Source: Nothophaeocryptopus gaeumannii (Eukaryota > Ascomycota > Dothideomycetes > Mycosphaerellales > Mycosphaerellaceae). Taken from it: DNA of 64,000 nucleotides. The notes beneath the pieces were generated by a model. The model did not search any database. It saw only the letters and a program-made list of their open reading frames with translations, and had not been told where the DNA came from. The position numbers and the translations under genes are program-made. The stretch is taken from the NCBI GenBank assembly GCA_031771865.1, contig JASISA010000007.1:930001-994000 (forward strand), read 5' to 3'. Numbering within the stretch: the first letter of the stretch is position 1; each line of letters starts with the position of its first letter. Shown here piece after piece: positions 23,301-32,936 of this stretch.

Positions 23301-23529
23301 TTTCGAGACGACTGTGTACCTTCTGTGCAAGCTTCTGCGGCTCCATCTTCGTCTTGACGATCTTGAGGGCCACGATCTGCCCTGTCGGCTTGCCTCCATC
23401 GTATCGTTCGGCCTGATGGCAGATAGCGAAGCCGCCTTTGCCCAGAGCACCGCCTGTAGAATAGTTGATACCAGAGGGTTCGGAGACGACGGGCGGCGGC
23501 GGGTCGGCGTGGACGGAGGAGGAGGTCAT
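20351..23529 (-). CDS. CDC5: Polo-like serine/threonine kinase (Cdc5/Plo1 type)
   Basis: Polo kinases control mitotic entry, spindle and septation events. Three exons, 23320-23529, 20838-23261 and 20351-20779, are separated by two 58-nt introns and give 1020 residues. The kinase domain (about 22-280) has the glycine loop GALGKGGFA (28-35), the lysine in VALK (Lys56), HRDLKTGN (Asp149), DFG (167-169), the activation segment RRRTTMCGTPNY and APE (196-198). A long disordered linker (about 300-650) is rich in Ser, Pro and Lys. The C-terminal third is the polo-box region, with FVSRWVDYSRKHGVGYVLSD typical of polo box 1 and VHFPDHTKLVVSSSGQ in the last exon. The start at 23529 (MTSSSVHADPPPP) is the first ATG that makes sense; an earlier in-frame one adds 19 residues. 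The gene is divergent from the OPA3 gene. Confidence 0.95.
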
Positions 23530-23921
23530 TATGAGCCCTGTCTGCTGGCGGACATCTATAAACAAGAACCTAAGATGAAGATTCAATGTCTCAAGATGTG
23601 TGCATCCAGTGTTGTATGATAGACTTTCGCTACTCTGTCTCGAAGTCTGGTCTGTGGGATCTGCTGCTCTTGGATCGAAGCTCGGCAGAACTGTTTGTTG
23701 GCGCTGTTGTCAAGGACGACGCTGCCAAGCCTTTCATGGGTTACGGTGGGGCTTACCAGGTACAAGCTTTCACACTCCACTTGTCTCGGAGAGCTTCAGC
23801 CTCACTGCACGTGGCATCAATTCGCGATTGACTATGACTGTGCAATAGATCTGTGGGTCGAAAATGTCTTGAGACTTGAACACAAGGCTGGACAGCTGGC
23901 TGTCGCAGGCCGTTCACCACC
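23530..23921. promoter_or_regulatory. Divergent promoter of polo kinase and OPA3 genes
   Basis: These 392 bases separate the two start codons, which point away from each other, so both promoters must lie here. Open frames crossing it on both strands have no motifs. No binding site is claimed. Confidence 0.5.
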
Positions 23922-24858
23922 ATGTCGCTCTCCTTCAAACTCCTTTCGCTGGGTATTCGGACTGCTGCGAAGCCCATTGGTGTACGAGGGTGCTGTCGCA
24001 CATGACTTAACTGCATAGCTGATAGTGGTGTAGAACTACATTAAAAGACAAGCTAAAGAGCACGATGGCTTCCGCCGTTTCGCTGTCGGCGCGGCTCAGC
24101 AAGTTCACCGAATCGACATGCGCATGCGACTCGGCCTCCTTCACGATCCAGAAGCACAACAACGGATGCACGAACGAGAGAAGCGAGCAGCTGAAGAAAA
24201 AAAGCGCAAAGCTGAGACGCCTACAGTGCGAAGCGAAGAGGAGCAGAAGAAGTACGATGAGCAGAAGGCTAAAGAGGAGGCAGAGGGTGATAAGCCTAAA
24301 GAAGAGCCGAAAGCACCTCGTGTCCGGATAAAGCCTCTTTCCGAAGCGAGAGCAATAGAATTGGGAGCCAACTTCTTTTCAGAAGCCTTCATCTTTGCCG
24401 TCGCGGCGGGGTTGTTGGTATGGGATAGTTGGCGCAGCCGGCGGAAAGAGCACGCGAGACGCGATGACGTCGCGGATAGGCTTGACGCGCTGGAGGCTGA
24501 TGTGGAAAGCTTGAGAAAGAAGCTGGATCCCGATCTAGAGACACTACATGATCTGAGTGAGAGGATCAAGGAGGTCAGAGCGAGGAAAGCATCAAGCTGG
24601 TGGAAACCCGGAGGCTGGCTAGGCACAAGATCACCCGAAGACACGGCTATTATGGAAGAGGGCAAGGATATTGACAAGGTGCAGAGAGATGAGGATGAGA
24701 ATGTCGCACCCATACGTAAGCATCAAGAAGCGGAAGCGAAGCTTAAGGAGGTAGCAAAAGCGGATGTGAAGGGAGCGCAGAAAGAAGATGAGACGCAGGA
24801 TGGTGCGAAGCCGCCCGTACGCGTTGACTGTGTGGTAGCGACGAAAAGGGAGAGATGA
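23922..24858 (+). CDS. OPA3-like mitochondrial protein
   Basis: The family is named after the human optic-atrophy protein OPA3, a mitochondrial membrane protein of uncertain biochemical role. Two exons, 23922-23981 and 24034-24858, flank a 52-nt intron (donor GTACGA, branch-like CTTAACT, acceptor TAG), giving 294 residues. The N-terminus MSLSFKLLSLGIRTAAKPIG joined to NYIKRQAKEHDGFRRFAVG is the family signature, followed by QQVHRIDMRMRLGLL. A Lys/Glu-rich stretch (about 65-115) precedes a hydrophobic segment (about 134-152, FFSEAFIFAVAAGLLVWDSW) and a coiled coil (about 160-205). The charged C-terminal tail is typical of fungal versions. The intron is required: the first exon alone would stop soon after. 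Confidence 0.9.
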
Positions 24859-25994
24859 TATGTATAGTATACCTCTCCACTTGGTGTTCATACGCAAGAT
24901 ATCCCACTATTTGTACAGATGTAAAATTGTATAGAGCTCACGTCGCAAGACCAGCTGCGCTCCTCCAAAGCCAGACCTTCGTCAAAACCTCACGGCTTCG
25001 ACTTCGACAGCGCGGACAACGGCACACCGATCGAAAGACACCACATAACGCGTCGAAAATCACGGGACGTGATCATGTTCTGCACCTCAATCCGCCGCCG
25101 GCCATCATTCTCGCCCGCCGTGCCAAAATTGACTGCGCCGACACCACTTCGCCTACTTGGTATTGGAAATGCCATGGACTGCACACGCAGGCTTACGCTG
25201 AATTGGGGACAGAAAATCGGCTCGACACGCACGACCTCGCGATCCCTCTTCAGACAGACATCGACCCAAGGTCCGGTCTTACGCGTGTCATCACCCAGTT
25301 GCGCGTGCTGCTGCTCTCGTCATCATCCGTGTCAAAAGGCAAGCTGGACAGCACGCTCGAGCGCGTACATCATTTCGCCTTTCTGTCCCAAGAGCCAGTG
25401 ATTATCGTATTTCTACTCGAGCCGCCGCTGGACATCAGCTTTCGGTCCGCAAAAGCGCTGTCGGATGTAGCGGGTGCCAACGACGAAGGCGGCGTGAAGG
25501 GCGTTCTTGCCTACAGCAAACTACAAGCTCAGCTGCTCACCCGCAGCGACATACCACATGTGCCCATCCTGCCTCTTGCGCAGCTTGACGGGCTTCCCAA
25601 TCTTCTGCACAAGCACATCACGGTGCTCAAGAAACCAACCTCCGCCAAGAATCAGCCTTCAACACCGAAGATCTTCGATTTACTCACTACCTGCGCCTTG
25701 AACAATCACGAGTTCGCATGCTACCTCTCAGACACATTCGACAATGTGAAAGATGTCGCAGAAGCGCTCACCACTGCTGAGCCAGCGCCGAACTCCAGCT
25801 CACCAAGGGCTATAGCGGCGTTCGCAGAAGACTTCTTGTCGCAACGTACGGAACAGTGGGAGCAAGAGGGACCCATGAAGATGTCGGATGATGCTAGCCA
25901 CGGAGAGACGCTGAAGAGGTTGCGTAATCTAATGGGAGATGAAGAGTTAGGAAATCTGATGAGCTTCTGGAGTGAGGAGTGGGAGATCTCATGA
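24855..25994 (+). CDS. Uncharacterised protein, start unresolved
   Basis: One frame stays open for 379 codons to the stop at 25994. The C-terminal two thirds look genuinely coded (SGLTRVITQLRVLLLSSSS, FLSQEPVIIVFLLEPPLDIS, HVPILPLAQLDGLPNLLHKH, LGNLMSFWSEEWEIS). The only in-frame ATG overlaps the OPA3 stop codon by a few bases, and the first 80 residues are unconvincing. The true start may be an upstream exon, or an ATG at 25075 in another frame whose product (FCTSIRRRPSFSPAVPKLTA) resembles a mitochondrial presequence, joined by an unseen intron. I do not recognise a domain. The real coding part is probably about 25200-25994. Confidence 0.5.
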   Translation: MICIVYLSTWCSYARYPTICTDVKLYRAHVARPAALLQSQTFVKTSRLRLRQRGQRHTDRKTPHNASKITGRDHVLHLNPPPAIILARRAKIDCADTTSPTWYWKCHGLHTQAYAELGTENRLDTHDLAIPLQTDIDPRSGLTRVITQLRVLLLSSSSVSKGKLDSTLERVHHFAFLSQEPVIIVFLLEPPLDISFRSAKALSDVAGANDEGGVKGVLAYSKLQAQLLTRSDIPHVPILPLAQLDGLPNLLHKHITVLKKPTSAKNQPSTPKIFDLLTTCALNNHEFACYLSDTFDNVKDVAEALTTAEPAPNSSSPRAIAAFAEDFLSQRTEQWEQEGPMKMSDDASHGETLKRLRNLMGDEELGNLMSFWSEEWEIS

Positions 25995-26140
25995 GAAGGT
26001 CGAAGATCTGGCAAGATGATGATATGTTTGCTGAAGATGTTGCTTGATGCACCTCGTTGGACGATGGCTATCCTCTCACACAAATACTTTCGCAGTACTT
26101 CTTCGCTGCGCTCGGTAGGGTCTATGTGTTTGGGACGAGC

Positions 26141-27088
26141 ATGTCAGAATCTATGACTGACCTCCTCTTTGGAGGCCCCAGGCGGGATCGTGGTTCATGT
26201 TGGGCGAGAATGATAGGCATGACCGCCATGCAGCCTACATCGTTCCCACAAAGCCAAGCAACAGCTGCAACCCGCAGGACTACTCAAAGTCCAGCTGATA
26301 CTGCAGACCAAGCAAAGCGCGAGCTTAGCATCGACAAGATCACCTCTGCGAACGAACGCTCGAGCTGGCCTCATTCACAAAGTCTTCGCCAGGCCATTGG
26401 CGGTACTGACCATTTCGCAAAGCAACCTTCACCAAGTCATCGAAGTGGTTACTCAACACCTCTCCCCAAGCCCTCTCATCATTCCATCGATGTCTACTCG
26501 TCTCCGCACCACGCCTCAAATAGTCGTCCGGGCCAAAGACCTGAAACACCCTCTGATGCTAGGACAAAATCGAAAAAAAGCATGGCAAGCCCAATGGCAT
26601 ACTACTACATGAAACAAGCTGAGCGCCAACGAGCCCAAGGAATCCAAGATGGTTCGCACCCAGCCAGAGCACGTCAATCGCCGCAGACCGAGCAACTGCA
26701 ACAACCGAAAGAACTAAAGAAGCGATTGACAATGTACTTCGAGCTCAAAAACATGATTCCCAAAAGAAAACCTGTCCCCGGTCCTTCTACTCCCAGATAT
26801 TCTCAAACAGCATATCAGCCTCATGGTCTTGACACTATCCCAGAAGATCAAGCATACTCACCAGAATCTGCTCCAATGGTACCTACAAGCTTCAATGTGG
26901 AGAGGTATGATGTTCTGAGACCCACCACAATGAGAAGGGGCCCTGAGGTGGATGGGAGGAAATTGCCACCTGTGTACTTCCAGAAAAACGTCGAAGTGAA
27001 AGTAACAACCGAAGCAGAAGGCGAGCCGATGGGGACAGGGGATGTGAAGGTGCATTTTGAGACGGAGAAGTGGATGAGGATGGAATAG
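26141..27088 (+). CDS. Uncharacterised disordered protein, 315 aa
   Basis: The frame from ATG 26141 to 27088 encodes a hydrophilic protein rich in Ser, Pro, Gln and Arg. It is mostly predicted to be disordered, with no signal peptide or membrane segment. A short hydrophobic/aromatic block (SPMAYYYMKQAERQRAQGIQ, about residues 150-170) and a more ordered C-terminal end (DGRKLPPVYFQKNVEVKVTT) are the most conserved-looking parts. I do not recognise it. ATGs at 26153, 26210 and 26219 are alternative starts; the frame further upstream has only a TTG. Confidence 0.5.
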   Translation: MSESMTDLLFGGPRRDRGSCWARMIGMTAMQPTSFPQSQATAATRRTTQSPADTADQAKRELSIDKITSANERSSWPHSQSLRQAIGGTDHFAKQPSPSHRSGYSTPLPKPSHHSIDVYSSPHHASNSRPGQRPETPSDARTKSKKSMASPMAYYYMKQAERQRAQGIQDGSHPARARQSPQTEQLQQPKELKKRLTMYFELKNMIPKRKPVPGPSTPRYSQTAYQPHGLDTIPEDQAYSPESAPMVPTSFNVERYDVLRPTTMRRGPEVDGRKLPPVYFQKNVEVKVTTEAEGEPMGTGDVKVHFETEKWMRME

Positions 27089-27162
27089 TGAGATAAGTGA
27101 CGAGATGGAGGCTGAAAAATGTTGCATTGAGAGATCTGTTGTCCAGGTAAGCTTTTGAATCC

Positions 27163-27642
27163 TCATGCAGAGAATAGTGAGAACTCCAGCTTCCCATTCC
27201 CAGATTTGCCATCCCAGCGCCCCAGCCCTCCAAAGTCAATCAAGTCACCGTTCACTTGAGCAGCGCACATCACCGTACCCGAACCGCCCAGACAAGCACC
27301 AATACCAGCATCGTACGCATCCTGTCCCTCACATGTCAGCATCATCCCAACACATTCATACGCTGCTGTATGCGTGTACTTATATCCTTCTTGTCAACGA
27401 ACAAACCACCCTTGTTAGCAGCGCAGCAGAAAGTGTCTATAGCAAACAAGTTCAGCAATGTCGTCCTCATGAGCGTTCATGGCTTGTTGAAGGGGGAACG
27501 GAGCTGGCCCCACATACTTGCCAGCCGCCTCACAGAGACCGTTTCCAGAGGTTCTACGGTCGCGCCGTGTGCGAGGGCTGGCGGCGAGAGCCACGGAGCT
27601 GAGGGCTGCGACGAGGGCGATGATGGAGAACTGCACCTTGAT
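27163..27642 (-). pseudogene. Small secreted protein gene whose expected start codon reads ATC
   Basis: Two exons, 27448-27642 and 27163-27378, join across a 69-nt intron (donor GTTTGC, branch CTAAC, acceptor AAG). They give a compact protein: signal peptide KVQFSIIALVAALSSVALA, then NGLCEAAGKYVGPAPFPLQQ, AYECVGMMLTCEGQDAYDAG, ACLGGSGTVMCAAQVNGDL and a Gly-rich end. After the signal peptide there are five cysteines. At the position where the start codon should be (27642-27640) the sequence is ATC, giving IKVQFSII instead of MKVQFSII. The only in-frame ATGs lie 52 and 63 codons upstream, behind Pro/Thr-rich sequence that would bury the signal peptide. Either the gene has lost its start, the base is an error, or a non-AUG start is used. 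The splice is supported by frame continuity; the family is unknown to me. Confidence 0.55.
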
Positions 27643-28750
27643 GAAAGGATGAGTTGGGGTTTGGGGGGTTTTGGGTTCGGTGGTGGTGGTGGTGATTGTT
27701 GATTGGAGTTGTTGGGGGTTGCTTGCTGATTGAAATTCGATTGAAAGGGGTGGATAAGGAAGGAAGGGAGGTTCATATATCTCTTCCCTCAACGCCATAT
27801 CCTTCCTTCTGTTGTGGTCTTGTGCGAGCACCTCTAGTCCACGGCCTCAGAACTTTCCGTCCTACTCAAAGTCGTAGCTCGACGTTCTCCTATCCTCGAA
27901 CGTGTCCTGTCTGCTCTGCTGGCCTACAACGCTATGGCGTCTGGAAGAAACATTTCGTTCCCTAAAGCGGTCTGTTCGAGTCTTCTCAAGCCGCCGGCCG
28001 GAACAGCCAGTGCCATTAGCGAAATGTCGCCGTTTACATGACCACATCTCTTGGCAATCATTTGGCCGAGAACTTTCAATGAAGAGCGCGGTATTTTGTT
28101 CTCTTCGAAGAGACCAATCAGGAAAGGTTTTGCAGAGCCTCCCTCGTTCACAAGACATACTCGTTGGTGCCTTGAGCGAGGGCGGACTGATAATCAGTAT
28201 TACTGCCGAGTACCGGAGCGTACATGGTGTCGGTATTGCTCGGCATAGCTGGCGGAAGGGGACTCTGTGAGTAGAAAGGAGCCTTCCAGGCCGCCAGATA
28301 TGCCTGGGCTCACGATTCAGCAGCAGAATTAATTCAATAGTCATTACTTGCCGCAGTAATATCGAGCACTTCAAGAGTCACCGAAAGTGGCATCATTGGT
28401 AAGTCTGCTTCCACGGACAGTAGGAGGTGAAGACATATAATGTTGAAAGACAAGCGCGCCATGCATTCACTAGGCCCACGCACAGACCTCCAAAGGTTTC
28501 ACATCGGAGTGCGGAGAAGGGTTGATAGAGCTTGACAATCGTACGTGGAGGCCGGCGGAGCTTCGTCGATATAGATACACGTAGGAGAGTGATCAGAAGT
28601 GTCGACGATTCGGCTTTTGTTTTGTTTCTGTAACTGGTACTTGCTATCTTTCTGTGACAGCGACAATGTGCTCCAGGAGAACGGCAGAAGACGCCGCGCT
28701 GCCGCGACCTTCTGCCTTGCGATTCCGCATCGTTGTATCGAAGAACATTA
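27643..28750. other. Intergenic region, no gene seen
   Basis: About 1.1 kb between the small secreted protein gene and the permease stop. Open frames on both strands lack motifs, and several start with GTG or TTG. Confidence 0.4.
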
Positions 28751-30840
28751 TCATGCTTTGTGGAACTGCTGGTCATGGTTTGCTCTGGCCTGAGCAACGT
28801 CCGCTGCTACCACGCTGCTTCTCCTGTTTGCCTCGTGATCTTTCTTGTTCTTGAACCCGACGAGATGCCCCATCTCACGCCAGAAGCCAATAGGTGGATC
28901 CAGAAACGTGGCCTAATGATCGTTAGCAATTCATTCGGACAGCATAACACGGCCCACGCCCCTGAAACGACTTACCTCATAAGCATCGATGACTGGCTTT
29001 TCCCAGACAAGGTCGGCCTCCGAGGACCTGACCCAGCGTGTTTTCTTGACGAACTTCCAAATGAGGAAGAGTGGTGGGATGAAGATCTGCATCGTGTAGT
29101 TCGAGAAGAAACTGCTGACCGACCAAGGTAGGTAACAAGTGTACCCATAGATGCAAGTGACGACGAACATCCAGACGAGCGCAATGTATGCGCAGTAGGG
29201 CTGGAAATAGCCCTTGTACGGCAACTGGTTCCGATCGAGGCCTTGATACTTGCAGTGCTGGTAGAACCGGATGTAGGTAATGCTCATGGTAATGTCTAGA
29301 AGTGGTAGATATTAGCTATGTCAGATGAACAGCTGTCAGAATTCCTACAGTTGATGAGGCCTCCACCGGTGACCAGACTAGCGAACCATGTGATGGCGAC
29401 TGAGGAGCCGCTCGACACCGCCGTAAATGCAAGTAGGGGAAAGATCATGACTACGCAGAAGCAGTAGATCGGCACACCCTTCCTGGTACACTTGCGGAGG
29501 AATTTTGGAGCTCTGCCTTCGAGGGACAGACTGTACAAGTTTCGGACAGCGCAGTAGGTGTAAGTATTGCCGGCTGAGAAGATCGAGGTCAAGATGAGGC
29601 TAAAACGGATCAGCTCCACTCGATCAAACGCAGGGTTGGGTCTCTACTCACGCGTTGACGATGTCTGGGAAAACGCTAATGCCCAGGTTCACCATGGCAA
29701 TCACGTAGGGGGAGGCTGCGGCCGAGCCATTGCTACCATTCTCGACGACCTGGGTCAGTTGTGGGTCTCGCGAGTTGCAAACGATGCCCACAGCAAGGGC
29801 CCCTCCAATGAAGAAGAGTCCTGGCAGGCATTAGCCTTGTCAGAAACAATGGCTTGCTCGCAGAGAAGTTTCACTTACCGAATCGCAGGTACACCATCTT
29901 GAACGCAGCCTTGATGTAGATTCGAGGACGCATGGCTTCCGCAGCAACAATCGAGATATACTCTGGTCCGACGACTGTGAAGACGGCGGAGGTAAGACCG
30001 GCCAGAAATCCTTCGAAACGTCCCAAAGCGCCCGTGGTGATGTATTCTCGAAAAGCTCCTCCGTGCTCCCACCAGCGGAACCCATAAACATCGTTCGCTG
30101 GATTGCCTCCAACCATTGTAATAAAGGTGAAGAAAAATAGGGAGAAGATTAGAACGACCTTGCCTCCAGAAAGCCAAAATTCGGCCTCACCAAAGGCACC
30201 CACTGCGAGGATGTTGATGGCGGCATAGCAGACGATGACTCCAATGATGATTCCGGCGGTTGGTCCTGGATCGGTGACAGTGTCGCTCCAGAAGCTGATG
30301 ACCAGAACAAAGGCAGATATCTCGAACGGGATCAGAAGGGCTTCGTAGAAGCTGCTTACGTTAGTCTTGGCGAAACACAAGGCGGCGGAGAGGACTGACA
30401 AGAAGTTCCACCCAACCATGAAGCCTGTTCGAAAAACAGCAGAGTTAGCGACGGTCTGACGCGCAGTACGCGGTTGTTTTCCGATCGCACTCACCCAGCG
30501 CATCGTCGACCCAATGTCCAGCATGTCGAATGAAACCACCACTGACTGGGTATGCTGTGCTCATCTCGGCCACGCTGTTGTTGACCAATGCGAGAACGCA
30601 TGATTGTATGGTGTAGGCAATCAGAAGATTCGCGGCGCCGCCATGGTAAAGACCTTGACCGATGCTCACGAAGAGCGCGGTACCAATTGATCCTCCAATC
30701 GCGATGAGCTGAATCTGGCGATTTCCAAGATGCCGTTGAAGCTGGTCGGCGTTGTCGGCGGAAAGACCCTCGGCGAAGTCGGGTTCCTGTGAGGGCGAGA
30801 CATGACTGCTCTTCTCTTTACTGCCATTGAAGATGCCCAT
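28751..30840 (-). CDS. Amino-acid permease (APC superfamily, fungal AAT type)
   Basis: A plasma-membrane proton-coupled amino-acid transporter. Six exons (30495-30840, 29879-30424, 29652-29820, 29349-29599, 28976-29295, 28751-28912) are split by five introns of 52-70 nt; they total 1794 bases and 597 residues. The N-terminal signature GNRQIQLIAIGGSIGTALFV opens the first membrane helix. About twelve hydrophobic segments follow. The motif GFRWWEHGGAFREYITTGAL lies in the external loop before a helix with SAVFTVVGPEYISIVAAEAM, and the late SAGNTYTYCAVRNLYSLSLE block is typical of this family. The charged C-terminal tail begins ATFLDPPIGFWREMGHLVGF. The closest described group is fungal YAT/AAT permeases; the substrate cannot be read from the sequence. 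Confidence 0.93.
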
Positions 30841-31880
30841 GGTTGCTGAGTCAAAGCATGCGGCAATGGATGTTACTTGATAGAGGTGAGGTTGAGGAAG
30901 AGCAAGTCAAGAGAGATGTCGCTTTAGAGCCCACGCGACATGAAGTTAGTCGAGCAACGTTGAGATGTCTCCACAGCTGAACCCTCTGAAGTTGAAGCTG
31001 AACCTGGACCTGGGTCACGGGTGTAGGGGCGATGTACAGTAGGGGCGGACCTGGGGCGCAGCGAAGACGATGCGAGATAGCGTGCCGAAAACCGTAGTGA
31101 ATGCGAATGACTGTCTTCCTTCGTCCATGCAATCTCATGCAATTCATGCACCAGTGTGGCACCCTCCAGTCTTGACTCGTTCTGATACGCGGATGCTCCG
31201 GGCTCAGACGCGCCGCTGACCGCGTACAGCATCTCAGCCGTAGATCGGGAGGGGAATGGGGAATGCCTTTGCGAGTGAGCCGCCTTCGACGACGTTGCTC
31301 TACTGTCACGTTACCTCCTACATCCACTCTCATCTGGGCATTGCTTGGCCGCCAAGATAGAGATACGTGACAGCATTCATCTACGCGCCAGTAGCGTGCC
31401 ACTATCGCGTAATGCCATACTCGAGCCACATGCAGCCAGAGGTCAGCATTGATGATATTGATGATATTGATTATGCGGTCGTCGTCGGCCAAGCCTGATA
31501 TGCTTGTTGTTGAGAGATAGCGGCGACAGGACGTTGATAGGCGAACGGCGGCATTTGCTTGCTGGCCTCAGGCACGAATAAGGTCCGAGCGCCCAGCAAT
31601 CTCATACTTGAATTTGGATGTCTCACGCGAACATTTCATCCTCCAAGCTCCTCCAACGTCTCGAGTCTGCAACGGCATCTGCTACCGACACCAACTGCAT
31701 GTAGCAGTAACAGCTTCGCGTCGTTTGCCGTGCGACTGGACAAGGCCTTCTTATCTGCTGATCTGTACATTAAATGTACAAACATGGGCAAGAACGCGAC
31801 AGCTGCGGAGTTGGAGAACTCGGGACCTTCTCCGTGCATTCCTCGACCCAACACCTTTCAATGATCCCTGACGACAAAGG
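30841..31880. other. Promoter side of the permease gene; no gene seen
   Basis: About 1 kb. Minus-strand open frames here (30851-31492) are low-complexity and overlap the permease promoter. A short imperfect tandem repeat (ATTGATGAT units) lies near 31447-31473. Confidence 0.4.
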
Positions 31881-32936
31881 AACAGGCAGACGAGACAGCT
31901 CAGAGGGGGCTTTGATTATAAAGACGACCGAGACGGCGACCACCTTGGGTCAGGAGAAGCTGACCGCCCAGCCTGGCTCCCACAGATATTCTGGCACCTG
32001 CGTAGCAATCTCTCATCCATCTCTGACGCGAGTTATGAAGCTACAGGAGAGGACGGTCACGTCGAATACACGGTCAAAACTTACTCAATGGACTCTGTCG
32101 GCGCTGAATATAGGCGACCTATCTTTCGCTTTTCGCTTCGTGCAGCCAACGGTAAGTGCCTTTCTCTCTCTCTCTCTCTCTCTCCAACTCATTTCACTCT
32201 CTTTTTTTGACTAGGCGGCACTACGCACTTTCGCCGCGCTTCACCTCTGAGATCCAGCCTATCGGAATAAGAAGACGATATTTGTTGATCAGACAACACT
32301 AAAACCAGAAATGAGACGTTACTGGAACCTTGGTCGAAATCTGCGAGCGCTCGTGCACTAGCGCATTTCGTTACCTTTTTCCCAGAGCAAACAAATTGCA
32401 GCGAGCAGTAGGTGCCGCTCGCAAAATCAATGGACTCTTCAACGAAATCGACCCACCACCCGGCCAAAATATAAACCTCCAAGTCAAGACACATTGGCAT
32501 CGCAAGACCGATACCGGCTGGACCTTGAGACAACTCGTCAACGACAGCACGGCGCAACTTCCATACGCAAGGTATCAACTCTGCAGAGGAGGATGAGGCT
32601 TTCCGCATGCGAACACGCTCGTACGAATCTCACATTAGCGATTCTCCACGACCACCGGCCATGCTCTACCCTCTATCTCATATACCATGATCGCGTATGC
32701 TACGCTGCAGGCGTGACGGCACACCCGAAGTTCTCCCCACGGGGACGCCCTGCAAGTCTGCGACTTCCGTACTTCCTGACTTGACCAGTGCACTGCCGAT
32801 TGCGATGCGGCGGGCACGATTTATCAAGACCTCCTCGATGACAGGGAATGAGCTGCTATATCAGCAGACAATGGCGGATCTCCGAGTGGTACGATCCGCC
32901 TCATCGACTCTGAAGCATCTTGAAAGTTCTCATTAA
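31880..32936 (+). pseudogene. Fragmented coding-like sequence, unknown origin
   Basis: Several plus-strand blocks look like former exons but cannot be joined. About 31900-32152 gives WLPQIFWHLRSNLSSISDAS and HVEYTVKTYSMDSVGAEYRR, ending at a good donor (GGTAAG). A pyrimidine tract containing a (TC)n microsatellite (32164-32185) and an acceptor TAG at 32214-32216 follow. The next block reads YALSPRFTSEIQPIGIRRRY, but in a frame that does not match the donor phase. Further blocks are KINGLFNEIDPPPGQNINLQ (about 32420-32480), WHRKTDTGWTLRQLVNDSTA (about 32493-32552) and a final ATG frame ending at 32936. I take this as a decayed gene or genes next to the helicase relic; the family is unrecognised. 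Confidence 0.3.
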
